In this document: piece by piece, positions 1-5,973 of the stretch | Layout: each line of letters opens with the position of its first letter | How positions within the stretch are numbered: the first letter of the stretch is position 1 | NCBI GenBank assembly: GCA_017390825.1 | Contig: JAFPAK010000246.1 | Span: forward strand, 1 to 6,417 | Source: Clostridia bacterium | Lineage (GTDB): Bacteria; Bacillota_A; Clostridia; Oscillospirales; Acutalibacteraceae | Direction of reading: 5' to 3' | Length of the DNA stretch: 6,417 bases | Position numbers and translations under genes: made by a program | The notes under the pieces: model-generated | What the model saw: only the letters and a program-made list of their open reading frames with translations | Told to the model about the DNA's origin: nothing | Databases searched by the model: none

Positions 1-1482
1 AGAAGCGATGAACTTATCCGAGAATCCCATGCGCTTTGCAACACGAAGCTCATCAACATCACCTTTCGAACGCTTCAGTACCTTTTCACACTCTGTAATA
101 TTCTTGATAACGTTCAAGAATAGCATATCTATCTTGGTTGCATCGTAAATAATACTGATATCAACTCCGTTGCGGATAAGCTGTGCAATAGCATAGAAAC
201 GGTCGTCTGTTCCAACAGCAATGTAATCAAGCATCTCTTCATTACTCATTTTGTCAAAACGCTTGTGGTGAATATGGCATACGCCTGTTTCAAGCGAACG
301 GATAGCCTTGAGAAGACTTTCCTCAATAGTTCTGCCAATGCTCATAACCTCACCGGTAGCCTTCATCTGTGTGCTGAGCTTATTGGAAGCGTTAGCAAAC
401 TTATCGAACGGGAAACGCGGGAATTTGGTTACTACATAATCAATAGCAGGCTCGCAGCAAGCAAGCGTGCTACTCAATTTAATCTCATCAAGTGTCATAC
501 CCATAGCAACCTTTGCTGTAACACGGGCAATCGGGTATCCGCTCGCCTTTGAAGCAAGTGCGGATGAACGAGATACACGGGGGTTTACCTCAATAAGATA
601 ATAATCAAACGACTGCGGATGAAGCGCAAACTGAACGTTACAACCGCCTTCTATCTCAAGCTCTCTGATTATACGCAAAGCTGAATCACGGAGCATATGA
701 TATTCCTTGTTTGTAAGAGTCTGCGCAGGAGCAAGTACAACAGAGTCACCGGTATGAATGCCGACGGGATCAATATTTTCCATACTGCATATAGCAATAG
801 CTGTATCATTGCTGTCACGCATAACTTCAAACTCTATCTCCTTGTAGCCACGAACGCTCTTTTCAACAAGAACCTGACCTACGGGAGAAAGAGAAAGCGC
901 ATTCTTCATAATAACACGCAGTTCTTCCTCGTTATCAGCAAAGCCGCCGCCTGTACCGCCAAGGGTAAATGCAGGACGCAAAACGACCGGATAACCGATA
1001 TCCTCTGCTGCTTTAACGCCTTCCTCGATTGAGTGCGTGATAACCGACTGAATAACCGGCTCACCGAGATCCTCACAAAGTTTTTTGAAAAGCTCACGAT
1101 CTTCAGCACGCTCGATACTTGTCGAATTCGTACCGAGAAGTTCAATACCGCATTCTTTAAGAACACCTTTTTTCTCAAGCTGCAAAGCAAGATTGAGACC
1201 TGTCTGACCGCCGATACCCGGAACGATAGCATCGGGACGCTCGTAACGGCATATACGGGCAAGATATTCAAGAGTAAGCGGCTCCATATAAACCTTGTCT
1301 GCAATAGTTGTATCTGTCATGATAGTTGCAGGGTTTGAGTTTACAAGGATAACCTCATAGCCTTCCTCTTTAAGCGCAAGACAAGCCTGAGTTCCGGCAT
1401 AATCAAATTCTGCTGCCTGACCTATTACGATAGGGCCTGAACCTATTACCATTACCTTTTTTATATCAGTTCTTTTAGGCAT
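1..1482 (-). CDS. carB: Carbamoyl-phosphate synthetase large subunit CarB, N-terminal 494 residues (cut by window edge)
   Basis: CarB makes carbamoyl phosphate from bicarbonate, two ATP and ammonia, for pyrimidine and arginine synthesis in the cytoplasm. The frame opens with ATG at 1480-1482 ([10 protein letters not shown]) and stays open to base 1. It covers about 46% of the usual ~1,070 residues: the carboxyphosphate ATP-grasp half (about 1-400) and part of the oligomerisation domain. Visible motifs are [17 protein letters not shown] (14-30), [10 protein letters not shown] (48-57), GGQTGLN (91-97), [12 protein letters not shown] (169-180) and [17 protein letters not shown] (297-313). ATP-site residues known from the E. 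coli enzyme are present: Arg129, Arg169, Glu215, Gln284, Glu298 and Asn300 (the last three shifted by one because of a one-residue deletion). The start overlaps the carA stop by 8 nt and has a strong Shine-Dalgarno, so coupling to carA is likely. This half looks fully functional, unlike the glutaminase site of its partner. The carbamate half and allosteric domain are outside the window. Confidence 0.97.
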   Translation of the reverse strand, partial: MPKRTDIKKVMVIGSGPIVIGQAAEFDYAGTQACLALKEEGYEVILVNSNPATIMTDTTIADKVYMEPLTLEYLARICRYERPDAIVPGIGGQTGLNLALQLEKKGVLKECGIELLGTNSTSIERAEDRELFKKLCEDLGEPVIQSVITHSIEEGVKAAEDIGYPVVLRPAFTLGGTGGGFADNEEELRVIMKNALSLSPVGQVLVEKSVRGYKEIEFEVMRDSNDTAIAICSMENIDPVGIHTGDSVVLAPAQTLTNKEYHMLRDSALRIIRELEIEGGCNVQFALHPQSFDYYLIEVNPRVSRSSALASKASGYPIARVTAKVAMGMTLDEIKLSSTLACCEPAIDYVVTKFPRFPFDKFANASNKLSTQMKATGEVMSIGRTIEESLLKAIRSLETGVCHIHHKRFDKMSNEEMLDYIAVGTDDRFYAIAQLIRNGVDISIIYDATKIDMLFLNVIKNITECEKVLKRSKGDVDELRVAKRMGFSDKFIAS

Positions 1483-2572
1483 TTGATTTTGCCTCCTTTA
1501 TAAGTGAAATGAATTTGCTGAACAGATAGTTGCTGTCCTGCGGACCCGGTGCACTTTCGGGATAATACTGAACAGAGAAAACCTTGTCCTCTTTACATTC
1601 AACACCCTCAACGCTATTGTCCGAAAGATTGATATGTGTAACTTCAAGCTTTGTGCAATCAAGTGAATCAGCAAGCGCTACATAGCCATGGCTCTGCGCT
1701 GCACATTCAAGCTTGCCTGTTTCAAGATTTTTAACCGGATAAGAACCACGATGACCGTGCTTCATCTTAACGACCTTTGCGCCGTATGCAAGACAAAGCA
1801 ACTGATGTCCGAGTCCTGATGCAAAGATCGGCAGCTTACCACGAAGCTGCTTGATAAGATCAACAGTTTCAGGTACATTTTCAGGGTTGCCAGGACCACT
1901 TGAAACAAATACGCCGTCCGGCTTCATTGCAAGCACCTCATCAGCAGTCGAATTGTACGGCATAACAGTGACATTGCAGCCGCATGCATTCAGAGCGCTG
2001 ACAGCACTTGATTTGATACCGCAGTCAACAGCAACTACATTGTATGTGTGATTTGCAGTTCTAGCATAGCGGGGCTTACGGCAGGATACCTTTGCAACTG
2101 AATTCTTCGGAATATCTGCCGATGCAAGTATCTCAAGTGCCTTTATCTTGGATGTAGCAACGCTTGTAATAAGCACCTTCATTGAGCCGTTATCACGGAT
2201 ATTTCTTGTAAGCTTTCTTGTATCAAGTCCGTAAATACCGGGAATATGATTTTCCGAGAATACCTCTGAAAGAGTTTTGGTATAGCGGAAGTTGCTGGGA
2301 TTATCGTTATAATCTCTTACGATAAGTCCGCCGATATACGGTGTGCTGGATTCAAAATCCTCGTCGGTAATACCGTAGTTACCGATCACAGGGTATGTCA
2401 TAACCACTGCCTGATGTATATAAGCAGGGTCTGAAATTATCTCCTGATAACCTACAACAGAGCTATTGAAAACTATTTCACAAACTCTGTCGCAATTCTT
2501 GTCACCGAAAGCGTAGCCGAAATACTCGCTGCCGTCTTCGAGAACTATTTTTCTGTCGAATTCTTTTGCCAT
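1475..2572 (-). CDS. carA: Carbamoyl-phosphate synthetase small subunit CarA, with degenerate (probably inactive) glutaminase site
   Basis: CarA normally hydrolyses glutamine and channels ammonia to CarB. At 365 residues this is full length for the family (E. coli 382). The N-terminal domain (about 1-150) has family motifs [13 protein letters not shown] (11-23), [11 protein letters not shown] (35-45, including the Ser equivalent to E. coli Ser47), YPVIGNYG (60-67) and LDTRKLTR (116-123). The class I amidotransferase domain (about 177-362) keeps SSGPGNPE (224-231), the LGHQLL stretch (254-259) and triad Glu339. The active site is broken, however. The nucleophile elbow reads ASGLGHQ instead of the usual GICLGHQ, so the cysteine is Gly253. 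The usual QGHPEASPG is QYYPESAPG (335-343), so the catalytic histidine is Tyr337. The usual QNHGF is QSHGY (293-297), losing the glutamine-contacting Asn. GHRG is followed by SYPV, one residue shorter than usual. Flanking conservation argues against frameshift. I infer an ammonia-dependent enzyme with CarA kept as a structural subunit. ATG start with SD AAAGGAAGGA; overlaps pyrC by 28 nt and carB by 8 nt. Confidence 0.95.
   Translation of the reverse strand: MAKEFDRKIVLEDGSEYFGYAFGDKNCDRVCEIVFNSSVVGYQEIISDPAYIHQAVVMTYPVIGNYGITDEDFESSTPYIGGLIVRDYNDNPSNFRYTKTLSEVFSENHIPGIYGLDTRKLTRNIRDNGSMKVLITSVATSKIKALEILASADIPKNSVAKVSCRKPRYARTANHTYNVVAVDCGIKSSAVSALNACGCNVTVMPYNSTADEVLAMKPDGVFVSSGPGNPENVPETVDLIKQLRGKLPIFASGLGHQLLCLAYGAKVVKMKHGHRGSYPVKNLETGKLECAAQSHGYVALADSLDCTKLEVTHINLSDNSVEGVECKEDKVFSVQYYPESAPGPQDSNYLFSKFISLIKEAKSNA
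1492..1499 (-). promoter_or_regulatory. Ribosome binding site of carB
   Basis: On the minus strand this reads AAAGGAGG, close to a full anti-16S match, with 9 nt to the ATG at 1480-1482. It lies inside the last codons of carA. It fixes the carB start and shows that carB has its own strong initiation signal despite overlapping carA. Confidence 0.9.
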
Positions 2573-3822
2573 GTTATCCTTCCTTTACACATATTCATTA
2601 TACATTCGCCGTACAGCTTCATTCCATCAAACGGGGTTGATCTGCCCATTGATAAAAATGTATTACTGTCAACGGTATATTCATCATCAACAGAAAACAC
2701 TGCAAGATTAGCCGTATTTCCCACTTTGATATCATTTGATACGCCGAAACGGCGCGCAGCATTATCATGCATCAGATGCACAAGATGCTCTAAAGTAATA
2801 AGACCGCTTTTTACAAGTGCTGTATAGCTTGCGCCGAAGGAGGTTTCAATCCCCACGACACCGAACGGACTGCCTGCAAGACCTTTTGACTTTTCCTCAG
2901 CAGAATGAGGTGCATGGTCAGTCGCTATCATATCAATAGTGCCGTCAGCAATTCCGCAAAGCAGCGCTTGTTTATCTTCCCTTGAGCGCAGCGGCGGATT
3001 CATCTTAAATCTGCCGTGCTCTTTAAGATCCTCATCACAAAGCATAAGATAATGCGGCGCAGTCTCACATGTGATATCAACACCGTCTTGCTTTGCCTTT
3101 CTGATTATCTCAACACTTTCCTTTGTAGATATATGACAGACATGGTATTTTACACCCGTCTTTTTAACTAGCTCGATATCCCTTGCTATTTGCTCATATT
3201 CAGAGCGTGAGCATATGCCCTTATGACCGTGTGCCTTTGCATAAGCTCCGTCGTGTATATAACCACCGAAAAGCAGATCGTTTACCTCACAATGTGCAGC
3301 TATAATTTTTCCGAGTGATGCCGCTTTTTCCATCGCTCTTTGCATAACTGCATTATTTTGTACACCTCTGCCGTCATCCGAAAAAGCGCAAACATAGTCC
3401 GCCATCTGCTCCATATCGGAAAGCTCTTCGCCATTTTCCCCTTTGGTGATAGTACCGTAAGGCAATACATTTATAACTGCATCGCGGTCTATGATATCAC
3501 GTTGAACATTTAAGTGCTCAAGCGTATCCGGACAAGGCTTTAAGTTCGGCATAGACATCACGGTGCAAAAGCCACCCTTCGCTGCCGCTGCTGTTCCGCT
3601 TTTTATCGTTTCCTTATAAAAAAAGCCGGGCTCTCTGAGATGCACATGCACATCAATAAGTCCCGGTAAAATAATAGAATTATTAAAATCAAAACGAACA
3701 GCGTCTGCAATATCGGGAACATTTTTGGAAATATCAATAATAACCCCGTTATCAACAACAATGTCAACATTTTTGAATTCTCCATCGGTATAAACCTTGG
3801 CATTGCACAACTGATATTTCAC
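2545..3822 (-). CDS. pyrC: Dihydroorotase, class I (PyrC)
   Basis: This zinc amidohydrolase interconverts N-carbamoyl-aspartate and dihydroorotate, the third step of UMP synthesis, in the cytoplasm. The 425 residues match the class I (Bacillus/Aquifex type) length rather than the ~345-residue E. coli type. Motifs in order: DVHVHLREPG (57-66; metal ligands His59 and His61, substrate Arg63), MPNLKP (91-96; Asn93), FSDDG (147-151; the acidic metal ligand of class I enzymes), AAHCE (175-179; His177), CHISTKES (229-236; His230), ETAPHYLML (253-261), NPPLRS (275-280) and ATDHAPHS (300-307; Asp302 as general base/metal ligand, His306). The C-terminal part returns to the small beta-sandwich shared with residues 1-50. 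No key residue is missing. The start is GTG (3820-3822), chosen because AAAGGGG lies 10 nt upstream and the N-terminus aligns with the family. It is the first gene of the operon; its last 28 nt overlap carA. Confidence 0.96.
   Translation of the reverse strand: MKYQLCNAKVYTDGEFKNVDIVVDNGVIIDISKNVPDIADAVRFDFNNSIILPGLIDVHVHLREPGFFYKETIKSGTAAAAKGGFCTVMSMPNLKPCPDTLEHLNVQRDIIDRDAVINVLPYGTITKGENGEELSDMEQMADYVCAFSDDGRGVQNNAVMQRAMEKAASLGKIIAAHCEVNDLLFGGYIHDGAYAKAHGHKGICSRSEYEQIARDIELVKKTGVKYHVCHISTKESVEIIRKAKQDGVDITCETAPHYLMLCDEDLKEHGRFKMNPPLRSREDKQALLCGIADGTIDMIATDHAPHSAEEKSKGLAGSPFGVVGIETSFGASYTALVKSGLITLEHLVHLMHDNAARRFGVSNDIKVGNTANLAVFSVDDEYTVDSNTFLSMGRSTPFDGMKLYGECIMNMCKGRITWQKNSTEK
2577..2586 (-). 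promoter_or_regulatory. Ribosome binding site of carA
   Basis: The minus strand reads AAAGGAAGGA. The AAAGGA half ends 8 nt before the ATG at 2570-2572 and the second AAGGA 4 nt before it. The site lies within the 3' coding sequence of pyrC, so ribosomes finishing pyrC pass over it, consistent with coupled translation. It supports the ATG at 2572 as the true start. Confidence 0.8.
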
Positions 3823-3832
3823 TGTATCAAGT

Positions 3833-3839
3833 CCCCTTT
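3833..3839 (-). promoter_or_regulatory. Ribosome binding site of pyrC
   Basis: The minus strand reads AAAGGGG, 10 nt before the GTG start at 3820-3822. It is a weaker match than the carA and carB sites and is paired with a non-ATG start, so initiation on pyrC may be less efficient than on the two downstream genes. Confidence 0.65.
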
Positions 3840-3851
3840 ATAATTTTGTAT

Positions 3852-3880
3852 ATTTTATCATAATACACGCAATTTGTCAA
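3852..3880 (-). promoter_or_regulatory. Sigma-A promoter of the pyrC-carA-carB operon
   Basis: On the minus strand, TTGACA (3880-3875, perfect -35) is separated by 17 nt from TAAAAT (3857-3852, 5/6 match to the -10). The expected start of transcription is near 3845, giving a leader of only about 23 nt before the pyrC GTG. That is too short for a PyrR-type antiterminator/terminator leader. The promoter is read from sequence only. Confidence 0.8.
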
Positions 3881-3927
3881 CCGAAAAAAGGCAAAAATCA
3901 TCCTTTTGAAGAAATAAACTAATTAAG

Positions 3928-3956
3928 TTGATTTTAACCTGACTTTTTGGTATAAT
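3928..3956 (+). promoter_or_regulatory. Sigma-A promoter of the GH13 gene
   Basis: TTGATT (3928-3933, 4/6) is followed after 17 nt by TATAAT (3951-3956, perfect -10). A TG at 3948-3949, one base before the -10, adds an extended -10 element. Transcription should start near 3963, leaving a leader of about 22 nt. It is divergent from the pyr promoter, with 47 bp between the two -35 boxes. No CcpA-like (cre) operator was recognised. Confidence 0.8.
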
Positions 3957-3972
3957 AGTATAAATATTTTTT

Positions 3973-3980
3973 GGAGGAAG
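3973..3980 (+). promoter_or_regulatory. Ribosome binding site deciding a TTG start
   Basis: GGAGGAAG with the GGAGG core at 3973-3977 sits 7 nt before TTG (3985-3987). No ATG or GTG is suitably placed near it, and the next in-frame methionine codons are deep inside the N-terminal domain. TTG is therefore the supported start of the GH13 gene. Confidence 0.85.
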
Positions 3981-3984
3981 CATT

Positions 3985-5832
3985 TTGATATACAATTCAA
4001 AGGATAGAAAATTTAAATCTGTATTCGGTGCGCTGCCGACTGACCGTGAAGTAACATACAGAATTTACGCACCGGATTACGAGTATGCTTTTATGCTGAT
4101 ACACAAAAGTGATGAGGATTTCAAAAGATATCCGATGACAAGGTGTGATGACGGACATTTTGAAAACACTACATCATTCAATACAGAAGGTCTTTACTTT
4201 TATCATTTTGAGCTTGTGCGTGATTGCAGACGCATTCCCGTTTTCAGAGCACCTGACGGAACCGATACCAAGACCGGCTCTGCCGATTGGCAACAGACAG
4301 TTTATAAAGAGGATTTCACAGTTCCCGAATGGATAAACGGTGGTATTATATATCAGATATTCCCCGACAGATTTTATAAAGCAGATATCACATATGATAA
4401 GGTTTTCCCCGACCGTGTGAATGCCGACTGGGGCGATCAGCCGCTTTATGCGAACGGCAGTGTCGGCGCCGTTATCAACAATGACTATTTTGGCGGTAAC
4501 CTACTGGGTATCAAAGAAAAACTCCCCTATTTAAAAGAACTTGGTGTTACAGCAATTTATCTTAACCCTATTTTTGAAGCGCACTCAAATCATCGTTATA
4601 ACACCGCCGACTATATGCGGGTTGATCCGATACTCGGCACTAACAAGCACTTTACCGAACTTTGCAGAGCCGCTAAACAAAAAGGCATCCACATTATACT
4701 TGACGGTGTATTTTCCCACACCGGTGCTGACAGTATCTATTTCAACCGTGAAGGGAGATACGACAGTGTCGGCGCTTATCAATCTGAAGACTCACCGTAT
4801 AAGGACTGGTATAAATTCCTCGAATTTCCGAACAGCTACCTTTCTTGGTGGGGATTTGAAACTCTGCCTGAGGTAATTGAAGAAAACGAATCCTTCTCAA
4901 ACTTCATCTGCGGAGAAGGCGGTGTTATCGACCATTGGATGAAGCTCGGTGCTTCGGGCTTCCGTCTTGATGTTGCCGATGAATTGCCCGATGGATTTAT
5001 TAAGAAGATCCGCAAGGCGGTAAAACGCAACAACGGTATTCTTTACGGTGAGGTCTGGGAGGATGCCTCCAACAAAGTTTCATATGGTAAGTATCGCTCT
5101 TTTCTGCACGGTGAGGAGCTTGACTCGGTTATGAATTATCCATTCGCAAACCTTATCATAAGCTTTGTGAAAGGCGGTAGCGGCATCGACTTTATTAACG
5201 GAGTTTCAGATATTATAGAGCATTATCCGGAGCCCTCTTTACACTCTTTAATGAATCTGCTTTCAACGCACGACACAGAGAGAATACTTACCGTATTCGG
5301 CGGCGAACCTTCAGATGGCAGAGGTAGGCAGTGGCAGTCAGAACAGAAGATGAGCGATGAGCAGCGCCAAAACGGAGAACAGCTATTAAAGCTTGCAACC
5401 ATTCTGCAATATACACTCCCCGGAGTTCCATCTGTTTATTACGGTGATGAGATAGGACTTGAGGGCTACCGTGATCCCTTTAACCGTAGTTCGTTTGATT
5501 GGTTAAAAACAGACTGTGAGCTATGCAATTGGTACCGTATGCTCGGCGAAATCAGAAGCAAATGTCCTGCACTCAAAAAAGGCTCGTTCCTCCCTGCACA
5601 GTATGAACGAGGCTATGTTTCATATGTGCGTGTATGCGATGAAGGCGAACTGTATGTCATAGTAAATCCGTCATATATCCCTGCTGAGATATGGCTCCTC
5701 CCGGGCTGGCGCAACGATCCTGTGCTCATCGGCAACGATCCTGTGGACGGAATACTCACAGTACCGCCCAAAAGCGTTGCAGTACTCGGTAGAGGCGAAT
5801 GGACAAAACAACTCAAAAAAACTTACCGCTAA
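3985..5832 (+). CDS. GH13 alpha-amylase-family glucanohydrolase, neopullulanase/cyclomaltodextrinase-like, cytoplasmic
   Basis: A retaining alpha-glucan hydrolase of 615 residues. All GH13 signature regions are present: region I DGVFSHTG (240-247), region II GFRLDVAD (325-332) with nucleophile Asp329, region III GEVWED (355-360) with acid/base Glu356, and region IV STHDTER (427-433) with transition-state Asp430. The (beta/alpha)8 barrel opens at GGIIYQIFPDRF (119-130), and YFGGNLLGI (168-176) and YLNPIFEAHSNHRYNT (192-207) are typical of neopullulanase, cyclomaltodextrinase and maltogenic amylase relatives. TLPEV (293-297) resembles region V of that group. Residues about 1-110 form a beta-rich N-terminal domain of the type preceding the barrel in these enzymes, and about 535-605 the C-terminal beta domain. 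There is no signal peptide, transmembrane segment or sorting motif, so it probably acts on imported maltodextrins in the cytoplasm. The exact substrate (pullulan, cyclodextrin, maltodextrin) cannot be read from sequence. Monocistronic, with its own promoter and a terminator downstream. Confidence 0.93.
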   Translation: MIYNSKDRKFKSVFGALPTDREVTYRIYAPDYEYAFMLIHKSDEDFKRYPMTRCDDGHFENTTSFNTEGLYFYHFELVRDCRRIPVFRAPDGTDTKTGSADWQQTVYKEDFTVPEWINGGIIYQIFPDRFYKADITYDKVFPDRVNADWGDQPLYANGSVGAVINNDYFGGNLLGIKEKLPYLKELGVTAIYLNPIFEAHSNHRYNTADYMRVDPILGTNKHFTELCRAAKQKGIHIILDGVFSHTGADSIYFNREGRYDSVGAYQSEDSPYKDWYKFLEFPNSYLSWWGFETLPEVIEENESFSNFICGEGGVIDHWMKLGASGFRLDVADELPDGFIKKIRKAVKRNNGILYGEVWEDASNKVSYGKYRSFLHGEELDSVMNYPFANLIISFVKGGSGIDFINGVSDIIEHYPEPSLHSLMNLLSTHDTERILTVFGGEPSDGRGRQWQSEQKMSDEQRQNGEQLLKLATILQYTLPGVPSVYYGDEIGLEGYRDPFNRSSFDWLKTDCELCNWYRMLGEIRSKCPALKKGSFLPAQYERGYVSYVRVCDEGELYVIVNPSYIPAEIWLLPGWRNDPVLIGNDPVDGILTVPPKSVAVLGRGEWTKQLKKTYR

Positions 5833-5847
5833 TATACTTTCGGTAAG
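5822..5847 (+). other. Hairpin spanning the GH13 stop codon
   Basis: CTTACCG (5822-5828) and CGGTAAG (5841-5847) are perfect 7-bp inverted arms around a 12-nt loop that contains the TAA stop (5830-5832). No T-run follows, so it is not a standard intrinsic terminator. It could stabilise the mRNA 3' end or assist the stronger terminator about 40 bp downstream. Confidence 0.5.
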
Positions 5848-5883
5848 ATTACATAATTCAAAAAAATTAATTATTTGCAACCT

Positions 5884-5911
5884 AAAAAAGTCCCTTGAAA
5901 AAGGGACTTTT
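5884..5911. terminator. Bidirectional intrinsic terminator between convergent genes
   Basis: AAAAGTCCCTT (5886-5896) pairs perfectly with AAGGGACTTTT (5901-5911) around a GAAA tetraloop (5897-5900), an 11-bp stem. On the plus strand it ends in four Ts and terminates the GH13 transcript, 54 bp after its stop. On the minus strand it ends in six Ts (complement of 5889-5884) and terminates the mecA-like gene, whose stop is 63 bp away. The minus-strand direction has the better U-tract. Confidence 0.9.
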
Positions 5912-5915
5912 AACA

Positions 5916-5939
5916 TTTTCCACATAGTTTTCCACATAG
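5916..5939. repeat. Perfect 12-bp tandem direct repeat, DnaA-box-like
   Basis: TTTTCCACATAG occurs twice back to back (5916-5927 and 5928-5939) with no mismatch. The TTTTCCACA part differs by one base from the DnaA box TTATCCACA. It lies between the terminator and the 3' end of the mecA-like gene, in non-coding DNA. Function unknown; chance or slippage duplication is possible. Confidence 0.6.
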
Positions 5940-5946
5940 TTATGTG
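5933..5946. repeat. Short perfect inverted repeat overlapping the second direct repeat
   Basis: CACATA (5933-5938) and TATGTG (5941-5946) are perfect inverted arms separated by GT. The left arm is part of the second 12-bp direct repeat. With a 2-nt gap it is a poor RNA hairpin but a plausible dimeric protein-binding palindrome. No promoter is visible beside it. Confidence 0.45.
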
Positions 5947-5973
5947 AAGTTTTTAATGTCATTATGTAAATAT

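Noticed and set aside
265..1338. Open frames of about 95-132 codons on both strands within this region (265-552, 697-1032, 906-1304, 1033-1338).
   Set aside because: They overlap the conserved carB frame, have no family motifs and are explained as shadows of it.
1793..1795. Cys260 of CarA as a relocated catalytic nucleophile.
   Set aside because: It lies seven residues after the nucleophile elbow, in the helix following LGHQLL, where it would not face the glutamine site. The catalytic His is also missing.
1500..1850. A frameshift or sequencing error explaining the odd CarA active site.
   Set aside because: Family motifs on both sides of each altered residue stay in the same frame, and the one length change is a whole-codon deletion. 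Independent changes at Cys, His and Asn positions do not look like random error.
3881..3927. Riboswitch, small RNA or additional small gene between the divergent promoters.
   Set aside because: The stretch is short and A/T-rich, with no stable hairpin, T-run or start codon with ribosome binding site.
3917..3929. AACT-AATTA-AGTT as an operator overlapping the GH13 -35 box.
   Set aside because: The arms are only 4 bp in AT-rich DNA, which is expected by chance. No known operator consensus is matched.
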